In this document: piece after piece, positions 8,458 to 18,160 of the stretch
Layout: the number at the start of each line of letters is the position of its first letter
Numbering within the stretch: position 1 is the first letter of the stretch
NCBI GenBank assembly: GCA_024742405.1
Contig: JANSYP010000001.1
Location: 62,001-126,000, forward strand
Length of the DNA stretch: 64,000 nucleotides
Direction: 5' to 3'
Source of the DNA: Paracoccaceae bacterium
GTDB lineage: Bacteria; Pseudomonadota; Alphaproteobacteria; Rhodobacterales; Rhodobacteraceae
Program-made: the position numbers and the translations under genes
Notes under the pieces: model-generated
Databases searched by the model: none
What the model saw: the letters and a program-made list of their open reading frames with translations, nothing else
What the model was told of the DNA's origin: nothing

Positions 8458-9744
8458 TCAGCCGCGCAAGGCGCCCGCACCCGCCTGCACCAGCCGGTTG
8501 ACCTCGCCGAGGCGGGCCAGGTGCCGCTCGACCTGCATCTGGAACCCGTCGAGTTGCCGGATGATCTCGTCCAGCCCATCGCCGTCCTGCGCACGCCGGG
8601 CGCCTTCGATCTTGCACAGCATCCTGGTGCTGCTCAGCCCGGTCACCAGGCGCTTCATCTCCACGATCGCGCGCGCGAAACCCTCGGCTTCCACCGCCAC
8701 GCGGTCGAGGCTCTCTCGGGCGCGGTCGCGAAAAACGGCCGCCTGATGTTCCAGAAGCGCGATGTCGGTGGCCGTTGCCGCGTCGCCTCCGGCCGGGCCG
8801 CGCCGTCGTTCGACGCGAAACTGCGCCAGCGCCTCATCCTGGATCTCCGCCGCCCCCTGCAGGAAGAGCGCCGCGTCCAGAGCGGTTCGAGTGCGGCCGA
8901 ACGCGCCATCGCCGTCTTGCAGAAACCGGTCGGTCCAGGCGTGGATCTCGGCAGAAATCGCGGCGTAATTGGTCGAAATCACACTGATGGGGCCGCCGGC
9001 CGCCTCCAGCCGGGTGGCCAGGATGCGCAGATTTGTGGGCACATTGCGAATCGCTGCAAAACTGTCGGCAACCTCGCGGGTGATCTCTTCGACCAGAGCG
9101 ACCTCTTTTGCGAGGGTGGTGAACTGCCCGAGGGCCGGGTTGGCCGGTCGGGTCACCGCGTCCGCGCGCGCCGTGATCTCTGCCGCAAGCGCATGGGCCA
9201 TGAAGCTGTCGTAGCTCGGATACCCCAGATCGCCGAGGCGGGTCAGATATGCGGTGCCGGCCGCTTCGGGTGAGAGCGCCTGCTCCCCTTCGAGCGCCAG
9301 CTGATCGGCATAGTCCCGGCGCACCTGCGCCAGACCCGCGCTGGTGGGTTTGAGCTGCACCGACAGGTACCCGCCCTCCACCGGCGTGACGATGGCAAAT
9401 ACCCAGTACCAGAGCCCGTCGCGCGCCCGGTTCTTGAGATACACTCCGGTCGGCGTGCCGCGGGAGAGCCTCTCCCACAAGAGCCAAAAGATACCGCGCG
9501 GCATGTCCGGGTGGCGGGTGAGCGCGTGGGGCGTGCCGATCAGGGTATCCCAGTCATGATCGGTGACCCGGCGGAACACCTCGTTGCCCGACAGGATGAG
9601 GCCACGCGCATCGGTGCGTGAGAAGAAGACTTCGCTGTCTCGCACCGGGGCCTCGCCGCGCTCCGGGCGCGGCTCTCCGAACCGGCGGCGCGGCGGGGAT
9701 GCGGACCGCGGATCTGGTGCGGCTAGGGGGTGGGGCGCGGCCAT
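8458..9744 (-). CDS. PAS domain sensor/chemotaxis-like protein
   Basis: A 428-residue soluble protein. After a Pro/Arg-rich N-terminus, residues ~38-135 form an Aer-type PAS domain (EVFFSRTD, SGNEVFRRVTDHDWDTLIG, TRHPDMP, WYWVFAIVTPV). The remaining ~290 residues are mostly helical and resemble a methyl-accepting-protein-like region but lack the conserved hairpin tip of the MCP signalling domain as far as I can see. ATG at 9744 is chosen because GGAGG lies 8 bases upstream; longer in-frame starts read into low-complexity Arg-rich sequence. Likely a redox or energy sensor; output partner unknown. No che genes are in the window. Confidence 0.75.
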   Translation of the reverse strand: MAAPHPLAAPDPRSASPPRRRFGEPRPERGEAPVRDSEVFFSRTDARGLILSGNEVFRRVTDHDWDTLIGTPHALTRHPDMPRGIFWLLWERLSRGTPTGVYLKNRARDGLWYWVFAIVTPVEGGYLSVQLKPTSAGLAQVRRDYADQLALEGEQALSPEAAGTAYLTRLGDLGYPSYDSFMAHALAAEITARADAVTRPANPALGQFTTLAKEVALVEEITREVADSFAAIRNVPTNLRILATRLEAAGGPISVISTNYAAISAEIHAWTDRFLQDGDGAFGRTRTALDAALFLQGAAEIQDEALAQFRVERRRGPAGGDAATATDIALLEHQAAVFRDRARESLDRVAVEAEGFARAIVEMKRLVTGLSSTRMLCKIEGARRAQDGDGLDEIIRQLDGFQMQVERHLARLGEVNRLVQAGAGALRG

Positions 9745-10013
9745 CGGCGCGACCTCCGCTTGGAAAGGCTCGGCACAGGCTGGCACAGCTGCGGTTGTGG
9801 CCGCGTTAATGCCATCGCCGCGACGGGCAGAACTGGCCGCGCGCGGGCTCCCTTTACGCCCGCCGCGCCCCTGCCTATAACCGCGCCATGGCTTGGCAGG
9901 GTGCACGCATTGCTCGAATTACAGGCCCGGCGCTCTGATCCGATGAGCCGCCGGGTATTGGCGCATGGCGCCGCGCACCGCCCCTTTCCCCGTATTCCGC
10001 GAAGGATGTCCCG

Positions 10014-12947
10014 ATGTCGTCCGACACGACCGCACCTGTGACCTACAAAGACACACTCACTCTGCCCAAGACCGATTTCCCCATGCGCGCGGGCCTGCCC
10101 AAGCGCGAACCCGGCTGGCTCGCCCGCTGGGAAGAGATCGGGGTCTATGACCGGCTCCGCGAAAAGGCGGCCCAGGCAAATGGGGCGCGGCAGCCCTTCA
10201 CGCTCCATGACGGCCCGCCCTACGCCAACGGCCATCTCCATATCGGCCACGCGCTCAACAAGATCCTCAAGGACATGGTCGTGCGCTCGCAGCAGATGAT
10301 GGGCCGCGACGCGCGCTATGTGCCGGGCTGGGACTGCCACGGCCTGCCCATCGAGTGGAAGATCGAGGAGCAGTACCGCGCCCGCGGCAAGGACAAGGAC
10401 GACGTGCCGGTCGTCGAGCTGCGCCAGGAATGCCGCAAATTCGCCGAAGGCTGGATCGACGTGCAGCGCGAGGAGTTCAAGCGCCTGGGCGTGACCGGCA
10501 ACTGGGCCGATCCCTACCTCACGATGGATTTCCATGCCGAACGGGTGATCGCCGAGGAATTCATGAAATTCCTGATGAACGGCACGCTCTATCAGGGGTC
10601 CAAGCCCGTGATGTGGTCGCCGGTGGAAAAGACCGCGCTCGCCGAGGCCGAGGTCGAGTATCACGACCACCAGAGCCACACGATCTGGGTGAAATTCCCG
10701 GTCACCCGCGCGGTGGAGGAAACCGGCTCTGCGAGCGATCTGCTGGGCGTCAACGTTGTGATCTGGACGACGACGCCCTGGACGATCCCGTCCAACCGCG
10801 CCGTCGCCTTCAACCCCGCGCTGTCCTACGGGCTCTATGAAGTGACCGAGGCGCCCGAAGGCAACTGGGCGGCAGTCGGCGATCTCTACCTGTTGGCCGA
10901 CAATCTGGCTGAGGATGTGTTTCGATCCGCGAAAGTCGAGGCCTACGAACGCAAGCGCGACGTCACCGGCGCGCAGCTCGACCTCTTGTCCTGCGCGCAT
11001 CCGTTCCGCGGGATCGCGGACGGGCAGGGGGAATGGGACTATCCCGTGCCGATGCTGCCGGGCGACCATGTCACCGACGAGGCAGGGACCGGTTTCGTGC
11101 ATACCGCACCCAGCCACGGCGCCGACGACTATGTGTTGGGCGTCCGCCACGGCCTGGTAATGACCCATAACGTGCTGGAGGACGGCACCTTCCGCCCCGA
11201 TCTGCCGCTTTTCGGCGGCACGGCGATCCTCACGCCCAAGGGCAAGGAGGGCGACGCAAACAAGGCGGTCATCGACGTGCTCGCCGCCCATGGTGCGCTG
11301 ATCGCACGCGGGCGGCTGAAGCACTCCTACCCGCATTCCTGGCGCTCCAAGGCGCCGCTCATCTTCCGCAACACGCCGCAATGGTTCGCCGCCATCGACC
11401 GTCCCGTGGGCGACGGGCTGGACCAGTATGGCGACACGATCCGCAAGCGGGCCCTGACCTCCATCGACGAGCTGGTCACCTGGACGCCCCAGACCGGGCG
11501 CAACCGGCTTTATTCGATGATCGAGGCGCGGCCCGACTGGGTGCTGAGCCGCCAGCGCGCCTGGGGCGTGCCGCTGACCTGTTTCGTCAAGAAAGGCGCT
11601 AAGCCCACGGACCCGGACTTCCTGCTGCGCGACGCGGCCGTGAATGCCCGCATCGCCGATGCGTTCGAGGCCGAAGGCGCGGACGCCTGGTACGAAGAGG
11701 GCGCCAAGGCGCGCTTTCTGGGCAACGACTACAGCGCCGATGAGTACGAGCAGGTCTTCGACATCCTCGATGTGTGGTTCGACAGCGGCTCCACCCATGC
11801 TTTCGTGCTGCGCGACCGGGCGGACGGCTCCGCCGACGGGCTGGCGGACCTCTATCTCGAAGGGACCGACCAGCATCGCGGCTGGTTCCACTCCTCGATG
11901 CTGCAGGCTTGCGGCACGATGGGGCGTGCGCCCTACCGGGGCGTTCTGACCCACGGCTTCACGCTGGACGAGAAGGGCAACAAGATGTCCAAATCGCTCG
12001 GCAACACGGTCGCTCCGGAAAAGGTCGTCAAGCAGTACGGCGCCGATATTCTGCGGCTCTGGGTGGCACAGTCGGACTATACCGCCGATCTGCGCATCGG
12101 TGACGAGATCCTGAAAGGGGTCGCCGACAGCTATCGCCGCCTGCGCAACACCATGCGTTTCATCCTGGGCAATCTCGACGGGTTCGATCCGGCCGAGCGG
12201 CTGCCCTATGCGCAGATGCCGGAACTGGAGAAGATCGTGCTCGACATGGTCGCCGAGCTCGACGAGGTCGTGCGCGAAGGCTATGCGAGTTACGATTTTC
12301 AGGGCGTCTTCAGCCGCGTCTTCACCTTCGCCACGGTGCAGCTGTCGTCGGTCTATTTCGATATCCGCAAGGATGCGCTCTATTGTGACGCGCCTGACAG
12401 CCTGGAGCGCAGGGCCGCGCGCACGGTGCTCGACATCCTCTTTCACCGGCTGACGACCTGGCTCGCCCCGGTCCTGGTCTTCACCATGGAAGAGGTCTGG
12501 CTGGAGCGGTTCGGCGATGCGGATGCTTCGGTGCACCTGCAGGACTTTCCCGCGCCCAACCCCGAATGGCGTCAGCCGGGGCTTGCGCGCCGCTGGGACG
12601 CCCTGCGCGGCGTCCGCCGGGTCGTGACCGGCGGGCTGGAACTCGCGCGTCAGGACAAGGTGATCGGCTCGTCGCTGGAGGCAGCCCCCATCGTCCATGT
12701 CCCGGCCGAAACAGCCGCGTTGATCGAGGCGGACAAGTTCGCCGATATCTGCATCACCAGCGGGCTCACGGTCTCCACCGATCCCGCGCCCGACGGCGCT
12801 TTCACGCTTGAGGATGTGCCCGGCGTCGCGATGGTCTTTGCCCGCGCGGAGGGCGCGAAATGCCAGCGCTGCTGGAAAATCCTGCCCGATGTCGGCACGC
12901 ACGCGCACCCCGAGACCTGCGCGCGCTGCAACGCCGCGCTGAGCTGA
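10014..12947 (+). CDS. ileS: Isoleucyl-tRNA synthetase
   Basis: A 977-residue class I aminoacyl-tRNA synthetase that charges tRNA-Ile. The HIGH motif is in [16 protein letters not shown] (HIGH at 76-79) and KMSKS at about residues 657-661 in [24 protein letters not shown] and the CP1 editing-domain region ([12 protein letters not shown]) are typical. The C-terminus has a zinc-type cysteine set, CQRC and CARC, as in eubacterial IleRS. Length is normal for the family. It stands alone, divergent from the PAS gene; the 269-base region upstream must hold its promoter. I saw no T-box or other leader element. Confidence 0.98.
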   Translation: MSSDTTAPVTYKDTLTLPKTDFPMRAGLPKREPGWLARWEEIGVYDRLREKAAQANGARQPFTLHDGPPYANGHLHIGHALNKILKDMVVRSQQMMGRDARYVPGWDCHGLPIEWKIEEQYRARGKDKDDVPVVELRQECRKFAEGWIDVQREEFKRLGVTGNWADPYLTMDFHAERVIAEEFMKFLMNGTLYQGSKPVMWSPVEKTALAEAEVEYHDHQSHTIWVKFPVTRAVEETGSASDLLGVNVVIWTTTPWTIPSNRAVAFNPALSYGLYEVTEAPEGNWAAVGDLYLLADNLAEDVFRSAKVEAYERKRDVTGAQLDLLSCAHPFRGIADGQGEWDYPVPMLPGDHVTDEAGTGFVHTAPSHGADDYVLGVRHGLVMTHNVLEDGTFRPDLPLFGGTAILTPKGKEGDANKAVIDVLAAHGALIARGRLKHSYPHSWRSKAPLIFRNTPQWFAAIDRPVGDGLDQYGDTIRKRALTSIDELVTWTPQTGRNRLYSMIEARPDWVLSRQRAWGVPLTCFVKKGAKPTDPDFLLRDAAVNARIADAFEAEGADAWYEEGAKARFLGNDYSADEYEQVFDILDVWFDSGSTHAFVLRDRADGSADGLADLYLEGTDQHRGWFHSSMLQACGTMGRAPYRGVLTHGFTLDEKGNKMSKSLGNTVAPEKVVKQYGADILRLWVAQSDYTADLRIGDEILKGVADSYRRLRNTMRFILGNLDGFDPAERLPYAQMPELEKIVLDMVAELDEVVREGYASYDFQGVFSRVFTFATVQLSSVYFDIRKDALYCDAPDSLERRAARTVLDILFHRLTTWLAPVLVFTMEEVWLERFGDADASVHLQDFPAPNPEWRQPGLARRWDALRGVRRVVTGGLELARQDKVIGSSLEAAPIVHVPAETAALIEADKFADICITSGLTVSTDPAPDGAFTLEDVPGVAMVFARAEGAKCQRCWKILPDVGTHAHPETCARCNAALS

Positions 12948-13013
12948 GACCGGTGCGACCTCGGCGCGGGATGTGTGCGCCGGGGGACCCGCCGCCGGTG
13001 GAGGAGACGTATC

Positions 13014-13304
13014 GTGCAGCCCCACGCGGTTCCCAGGGCGATGAGTGACGCCTCCGCGCCCACGGACGCCGAGGTTGCCGCCTGCATACGGGCCTTGATC
13101 GCGCGCCGGGGGCCGGGCAAGACGATCTGCCCCTCCGAAGTCGCCTCCGCGCTGCGGTCCGACTGGCGCCCGCTGATGCCGACGGTGCGTTCTGTCGCTG
13201 GCGAGCTTGCGGCATCGGGCGAACTGGCCGTCACGCAGCAGGGCCGTCCCGTCGACCCGCTGCGTGCGCGTGGTCCGATCCGCCTCGGGCTGCCATCCGA
13301 CTGA
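13014..13304 (+). CDS. DUF3253 domain protein
   Basis: A 96-residue protein matching DUF3253, a short winged-helix-like domain: AEVAACIRALIARRGPGKTICPSEVASALR, then WRPLMPTVRSVAGELAASGELAVTQQGRPVD and a terminal RGPIRL. I chose the GTG at 13014 because GGAGGAG lies at 13000-13006, seven bases upstream; the in-frame ATG at 13041 (87 residues) has no comparable site but starts just ahead of the conserved region. The family has no established function; the fold suggests nucleic acid binding. It follows ileS by 66 bases. Confidence 0.75.
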   Translation: MQPHAVPRAMSDASAPTDAEVAACIRALIARRGPGKTICPSEVASALRSDWRPLMPTVRSVAGELAASGELAVTQQGRPVDPLRARGPIRLGLPSD

Positions 13305-13307
13305 CGC

Positions 13308-14255
13308 TCACGCCCGCGGATGGGCCTTGGCATAGACTTCCATCAGGCGTGCGGTATCGACGCTGGTATAGGCTTCGGTCGTGGAGAGCGAGGCATGGCC
13401 CAGCAGCTCCTGAATCGCGCGCAGATCCCCGCCGCGGGACAGCAGATGCGTAGCAAAGGAATGGCGCAGCGCATGGGGTGTGGCCGTGGCCGGCAGGCCA
13501 AGCTGCATCCGTGACTGCCGTATGGTTTTCTGGACAATCGACGGGTTCAGCGCCCCGCCGCGCACACCGCGGAACAAGGGCGTGCCGGGGCTCAGGTCAT
13601 GGGGACAGAGCGTCGCATAGTGCGCCACCGCCTGACGGGCGACGGGCAGCACCGGCACGATGCGCTCCTTGCCGCCCTTGCCCGTGATCCGCAGGCTCTC
13701 GCCCAGCGGCACGACATCGGCCTTGAGCCCGAGCGCTTCGGAGATACGCAGCCCGCAGCCATAGAGCAGGGTGATCACGGCCTCGTCCCGGGCCTGTGTC
13801 CACCCGTCATTCGTCTGCAACCCGACCGTGTCGATCAGCGCGCGCGCCGCGTCCTCGCTCACGGGGCGGGGCAGCTTGCGGTTGAAGCGCGGGCTGCGCA
13901 TCGACAGGACCACGCTCGCGTCGAAGCCGTCGCGCTCTGCCCACCAGCCATAGAAGCTCTTGACCGCCGACAGCGCGCGGGCGAGCGAGCGTGCCGCCAT
14001 CCCTCGGCTTCGCTCCCGCGCCATCCAGGCACGCATGTCGGTGATGGTCAGGCTGCGTAGTGCTGGCGGCCCCGGCGGCGCGCCGAAATGCAGCGCCAGA
14101 AAGCCCAGAAAACCGGTCAGATCGGCGCGGTAGGCCTCGACCGTACGATCGCTGGCGTCGTCGAGCGCCGCGAGCCCCTCAAGCCAGTCCGCCATGAGCG
14201 CGCCCATTGCGGGGGAGGGCGGCGGGGCGGCCTCCGCGCGCCGAGGTCGGGTCAC
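13308..14255 (-). CDS. xerC: Tyrosine recombinase XerC
   Basis: A 315-residue tyrosine recombinase. An N-terminal SAM-like core-binding domain (about 18-110) precedes the catalytic domain with the full residue set: Arg170 (GCGLRISEAL), Lys193 (TGKGGKER), His261 and Arg264 (HALRHSFATHLL), His287 (LGHASL) and Tyr296 (EAYTSVD). With XerD it resolves chromosome dimers at dif during division. Assignment to XerC rather than XerD or a mobile integrase rests on overall similarity and on the neighbouring DUF484 gene, an arrangement also seen with xerC in other proteobacteria. It is downstream of DUF484 with a 24-base gap. Confidence 0.92.
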   Translation of the reverse strand: MTRPRRAEAAPPPSPAMGALMADWLEGLAALDDASDRTVEAYRADLTGFLGFLALHFGAPPGPPALRSLTITDMRAWMARERSRGMAARSLARALSAVKSFYGWWAERDGFDASVVLSMRSPRFNRKLPRPVSEDAARALIDTVGLQTNDGWTQARDEAVITLLYGCGLRISEALGLKADVVPLGESLRITGKGGKERIVPVLPVARQAVAHYATLCPHDLSPGTPLFRGVRGGALNPSIVQKTIRQSRMQLGLPATATPHALRHSFATHLLSRGGDLRAIQELLGHASLSTTEAYTSVDTARLMEVYAKAHPRA

Positions 14256-14279
14256 GAGCTCCGGCTCATCGGGCGCGGC

Positions 14280-14993
14280 TCACAGCCAGCTGCGCAGCAA
14301 CCGCTCGAACACGGCCGCGAAGACCTCCAACAGATCGGTCGCGTCGCCGGGGCGGTAGGCGTCTGGCGATGCCGCCCCGATGGCCAGCATCCCGGGCAGG
14401 CGCGACGGCCCGAGATCGAGCGCCATTACCGCCTCCGAGCTGATCTGGCTGGCAAGATCACCGTAGACCTCCGGCGCGCCCGCCTGCACCCGGCGCAGGA
14501 TCAGATCCTGGGGCTTGGCCTTGCGGCCGCCCCCGCGGTAGCCGGTGGTGTAACCTTCGGGAACTGTGGCAATCGCGTCACAGCCAGCCGCCGGACTGGC
14601 CAGCTTTTCGCCGGTCCGCGTCTCGATCACCAGCCGGATGGCGCGGGCGCGTAGGCAATCGGCCACCTCGCCGTTGAGCCCGGCGAGAAACTCGTCGAAC
14701 TCCAGAGGGGCGATCATGGTCAGGAGCGCGCGGTGCACCTGCCGCGTGACCGCGACACTGTCATAGGCCGCCGCGATCACCGTCTGGTGAGTCTCTTCCA
14801 GCCGGTCCAGCCGCGTTTCCAGCCGCGCCATGGCCATGCTGCGCATATCGACGACATTGCCGCCATGGTTGGCGCTCTGGGCGCTGGCCAGCGCCTCCAT
14901 TATTTCGGGATCGTCCAGCACCACGGCCGGGTTCGATAGGATGCGCTTGCGCAACGCCGCGGCGACGCCGCTGGCGGGGGTGTGGGTGGTCAT
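14280..14993 (-). CDS. DUF484 family protein
   Basis: A 237-residue protein of DUF484, a GAF-like family. It starts with VAAALRKRILSNPAVVLDDPEIMEAL, has a helical linker with RLETRLDRLEE (about 55-68), and then a GAF-like domain from ~75 to the end, including FDEFLAGL and AVMALDLGPSRLPGMLAIGA. No enzymatic motif is seen. In many proteobacteria DUF484 sits immediately upstream of xerC, as here, but its role is unproven. Start ATG at 14993 (MTTHTP). The gene upstream, a transaldolase-family gene, is separated by a hairpin at 15052-15083. Confidence 0.85.
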   Translation of the reverse strand: MTTHTPASGVAAALRKRILSNPAVVLDDPEIMEALASAQSANHGGNVVDMRSMAMARLETRLDRLEETHQTVIAAAYDSVAVTRQVHRALLTMIAPLEFDEFLAGLNGEVADCLRARAIRLVIETRTGEKLASPAAGCDAIATVPEGYTTGYRGGGRKAKPQDLILRRVQAGAPEVYGDLASQISSEAVMALDLGPSRLPGMLAIGAASPDAYRPGDATDLLEVFAAVFERLLRSWL

Positions 14994-15051
14994 GCTCTGC
15001 CTCGTTCTGCCTGTTTCCGGCGATTGGGACCGAGGCTAGCACACACCGATT

Positions 15052-15083
15052 CCGCCTGTCGCGCGTTTTTCGCGGACAGGCGG
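15052..15083 (-). terminator. Strong hairpin after the transaldolase-family gene
   Basis: CCGCCTGTC at 15052-15060 pairs with GACAGGCGG at 15075-15083, and CGCG/CGCG extends the stem to 13 base pairs around a TTTTT loop with one bulged G. It lies about 20 bases past the stop of the minus-strand aldolase gene and about 60 bases before DUF484. Position and strength fit a terminator, but there is no T-run after it on the minus strand, so it could also be an RNA-stability hairpin. Confidence 0.5.
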
Positions 15084-15101
15084 GATTAAAGGATGCGAGC
15101 G

Positions 15102-15755
15102 CTACAGGATGCTCTGGCCGGTCTTTTCCCAATCGGCAACAAAGGCGGCGAGCCCCTTGTCGGTCAGCGGGTGCGAGGCGAGCTTGCGGATCACCTCCGG
15201 CGGCGCAGTGATCACGTCCGCGCCGATCTTGGCCGCGTCGGAGACATGGTTCACCGCGCGGATCGAGGCGGCGAGGATCTCGGTCTGGAACCCGTAATTG
15301 TCGTAGATCTCGCGGATATCGGCGATCAGCTCCATCCCGTCCATGTTGATGTCGTCGAGCCGCCCGATGAAGGGCGAGATGAAGGTCGCCCCCGCCTTGG
15401 CCGCGATCAGCGCCTGATTGGCCGAGAAACACAGCGTGACATTGACCATCTTGCCTTCGCCCGACAGCACCTTGCAGGCCTTCAGCCCGTCCCATGTCAG
15501 CGGCACCTTCACCGTCACGTTGGGCGCGATCTCGGCGAGCTTGCGGCCCTCGGTGATCATCTCGTCGGATTTGAGCGCCACAACCTCGGCGCTCACCGGG
15601 CCGTCGACCAGCGCGCAGATCTCCTTAGTCACCTCCAGGATATCGCGTCCCGATTTCAGGATCAGCGAGGGGTTCGTGGTGACCCCATCGACCATGCCGA
15701 GATCGTTCAGCTCGGCGATGGCGTCGATTTCGGCACTGTCTACGAAGAATTTCAT
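15102..15755 (-). CDS. Transaldolase / fructose-6-phosphate aldolase family protein
   Basis: A 217-residue short transaldolase (MipB/TalC or FSA subfamily). The Schiff-base lysine is Lys83 in [23 protein letters not shown] (23-33) and [11 protein letters not shown], followed by [10 protein letters not shown], are family motifs. Short members either act as transaldolase (transfer of dihydroxyacetone from fructose 6-phosphate to erythrose 4-phosphate) or as fructose-6-phosphate aldolase; sequence alone does not settle which. The ATG at 15755 (MKFFVDSAE) is the conserved family start; a longer in-frame ATG at 15785 is unlikely. It is divergent from priA, 202 bases away. Confidence 0.93.
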   Translation of the reverse strand: MKFFVDSAEIDAIAELNDLGMVDGVTTNPSLILKSGRDILEVTKEICALVDGPVSAEVVALKSDEMITEGRKLAEIAPNVTVKVPLTWDGLKACKVLSGEGKMVNVTLCFSANQALIAAKAGATFISPFIGRLDDINMDGMELIADIREIYDNYGFQTEILAASIRAVNHVSDAAKIGADVITAPPEVIRKLASHPLTDKGLAAFVADWEKTGQSIL

Positions 15756-15957
15756 GCGGGCGCTCCGGCGATTGTTTGCGCTCACAGCTTTAGCAACGAC
15801 CGCGCCCGGCGGAAAGGCCGGACGGGTGGGTTTACGGCGCCGAACCGCCGGACGAGATGCAACGCCGGTCCGCAGGCTTGTGCGCTCCCGTCACGAAACG
15901 GCGCCGTGCGTGGCGGATCCCCTTTTCGGCGCCTGGCCTGAGGTCTATCCAAGCCTC

Positions 15958-18150
15958 ATGACGCGCTCTTCGATTGCCGCCGGCCTGCCTGTGGCCGTGC
16001 TGACGGCCCAGCCGCTCGACGGTTGCCTCGATTACCGCGCGCCCGACACCGGGATCGCGCCGGGCGCCTATGTCGAGGTGCCGCTGGGCCCGCGCCGCGT
16101 GGCCGGCGTGGTCTGGGGGCCGGGCAGCGGCGAGTGGCCGGTGGAAAAGCTCCGCGCTATCGGTCGGGAACTGGACCTGCCGCCCATGCGCGCGGAGATG
16201 CGGGCTTTTCTGGAGCGTGCAGCGGCCTACACGCTCACCCCGCTGCCGGCGATGCTGCGGCTGGCCACGCGCGTGCCGGGGCTGCTCGACGGCGCGCCGA
16301 TGCACCGGGTGCTGCGGCCCGGCGGCGCGCCGCCCGCGCGGATGACCGACGCACGGACCCGCGTGATGGACGCGCTGGACGCGTTCGACGGCCAGCCGGT
16401 CAGCGCGGGCGAGCTGGCCGAGGCGGCCGGCGTCAGTGGTGGGGTCATCCGCGGTCTGATCGACGCGGGCACCATCGCTGAGGACGCCGCGCCGCGCGAC
16501 ACGCCGTTCGCCCGGCTCGACCCCGATGGACCCGGTCTGGCGCTGACCGACAGCCAGGCCGAGGCCGCAGCGGCACTTCGCGCGAAACTGGTCGCCGGCG
16601 GCTACGGCACGACGCTCCTGCAGGGCGTCACGGGCTCCGGCAAGACCGAGGTCTATCTGGAGGCCGTCGCCGAGACCCTGCGCGCCGGGCGCCAGGCGCT
16701 CGTCCTGTTGCCAGAGATCGCGCTGACCGGTGAGTTTCTCGCGCGCGTCGAGGCGCGCTTCGGCGCGCGGCCCGCGGAATGGCATTCCGGCGTGACTCAA
16801 TCGGCACGGCGCCGCTGCTGGCGCATGGTGGCCGAGGGCAACGCGAGCCTGGTCATCGGCGCGCGCTCCGCGCTCTTTCTGCCGTTTCAGGATCTCGGCC
16901 TGATCGTCGTCGATGAGGAGCATGACAACGCCTACAAGCAGGAGGACGGGGTACTCTACAACGCCCGCGACATGGCCGTGCTGCGCGCCTCGCTGGCTGG
17001 TGCCCATGTCGTACTGGCCTCGGCCACGCCGTCGCTGGAAAGCTGGGTCAATGCCGAGAGCGGCAAGTACGACCGGCTGCGGCTGACCGCGCGCGTGGGG
17101 GCCGCGCGCCTGCCCGAGATGCAGGCCATCGACCTGCGCAGCCAGGACATGCCGGCGCAAAGCTGGCTCTCGCCACGGCTGAAGGCCGAGACCGCCCAAC
17201 GGCTGGAGGCCGGGGAGCAGACGCTCTATTTCCTCAATCGCCGCGGGTTCGCTCCCGTCACCGTCTGCCGAGCCTGCGGGCATCAGCTTGGCTGCCATCA
17301 ATGCGACGCCCGGCTGGTCGAACACCGCTTCCTCAAGCGGCTGATGTGCCATCAATGCGGCGAGACGCAGCCCATTCCCAAGGCCTGCCCGAACTGCGGC
17401 GTTGAAGACCGGCTAGCCCCGGTCGGGCCCGGCGTCGAACGGCTGGCCGAAGAGGCGCAGGCCGCCTTTCCCGACGCGCGCCTTGCGGTGCTCTCCTCCG
17501 ATCTCTTCGGCTCGGCCCGCGCGTTGAAGGAGCGCATCGCCGAGATCGCAGAAGGCGGGGCGGATATCATCCTTGGCACGCAACTGGTCGCCAAGGGTCA
17601 TAATTTCCCGCTGCTGACGCTGGTGGGCGTGATCGACGCCGATCTGGGGCTGCAGGGCTCCGATCTGCGCGCGGCGGAGCGGACGTTCCAGCTCGTGCGT
17701 CAGGTCGCAGGCCGGGCAGGGCGGGCGGAACGGCCGGGCCTTGCGCTCGTCCAGACGCTGCAGCCTGAGCACCCGGTGATCCGGGCGATCCTGTCGGGAG
17801 AAGAGGAGGCCTTCTGGCGCGCCGAGGCCGCCGAACGCGAGGCCTATGGCATGCCGCCTTTTGGCCGAATGGCCGGTATCGTGCTGTCGGGGCCCGATGT
17901 GGGTCAGGTGTTCGACCTTGGCAATGCGCTGGTGCGCCATGCTGGACCCCTGCGCGAGATCGGGGCCGAGGTCTGGGGGCCGGCGGCCGCCCCCATCGCG
18001 CGGGTGCGCGGGCGTCACCGGGTGCGCGTTCTGGTCAAGGCGCCCAAGGGCGCGCCGCTGCAGGAGGCGCTGCGCGCCTGGCTCGCGCCGGTCAAGTTGC
18101 GAGGTCAGTTGCGGATGGCCGTCGATATCGACCCGCAGAGCTTTCTCTGA
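15958..18150 (+). CDS. priA: Primosomal protein N' (replication restart helicase)
   Basis: A 730-residue PriA, close to the E. coli length of 732. The N-terminal DNA-binding part precedes a superfamily 2 helicase core with Walker A GVTGSGKT at 223-230 and Walker B DEEH at about 319-322 (VVDEEHDNAYKQEDG). The zinc region (about 437-481) has four CxxC-type pairs: CRAC, CHQC, CHQC and CPNC. RQVAGRAGRAERPG is helicase motif VI. It reloads the replisome at stalled forks. The frame stays open for 180 codons upstream, but ATG at 15958 is where PriA homology begins. It converges with the sulfur permease gene, leaving 10 bases. Confidence 0.97.
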   Translation: MTRSSIAAGLPVAVLTAQPLDGCLDYRAPDTGIAPGAYVEVPLGPRRVAGVVWGPGSGEWPVEKLRAIGRELDLPPMRAEMRAFLERAAAYTLTPLPAMLRLATRVPGLLDGAPMHRVLRPGGAPPARMTDARTRVMDALDAFDGQPVSAGELAEAAGVSGGVIRGLIDAGTIAEDAAPRDTPFARLDPDGPGLALTDSQAEAAAALRAKLVAGGYGTTLLQGVTGSGKTEVYLEAVAETLRAGRQALVLLPEIALTGEFLARVEARFGARPAEWHSGVTQSARRRCWRMVAEGNASLVIGARSALFLPFQDLGLIVVDEEHDNAYKQEDGVLYNARDMAVLRASLAGAHVVLASATPSLESWVNAESGKYDRLRLTARVGAARLPEMQAIDLRSQDMPAQSWLSPRLKAETAQRLEAGEQTLYFLNRRGFAPVTVCRACGHQLGCHQCDARLVEHRFLKRLMCHQCGETQPIPKACPNCGVEDRLAPVGPGVERLAEEAQAAFPDARLAVLSSDLFGSARALKERIAEIAEGGADIILGTQLVAKGHNFPLLTLVGVIDADLGLQGSDLRAAERTFQLVRQVAGRAGRAERPGLALVQTLQPEHPVIRAILSGEEEAFWRAEAAEREAYGMPPFGRMAGIVLSGPDVGQVFDLGNALVRHAGPLREIGAEVWGPAAAPIARVRGRHRVRVLVKAPKGAPLQEALRAWLAPVKLRGQLRMAVDIDPQSFL

Positions 18151-18160
18151 ATGTCGGCGG

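Noticed and set aside
9723-13025. 1100-codon open frame antisense to ileS
   Set aside because: Its sequence is the mirror of ileS codon structure in GC-rich DNA, with no family features; ileS motifs on the plus strand are unambiguous.
13308-14255. Tyrosine recombinase as a mobile-element integrase
   Set aside because: XerC length, full Xer residue set and the DUF484 neighbour fit the housekeeping recombinase; no att-like repeats or tRNA gene are adjacent.
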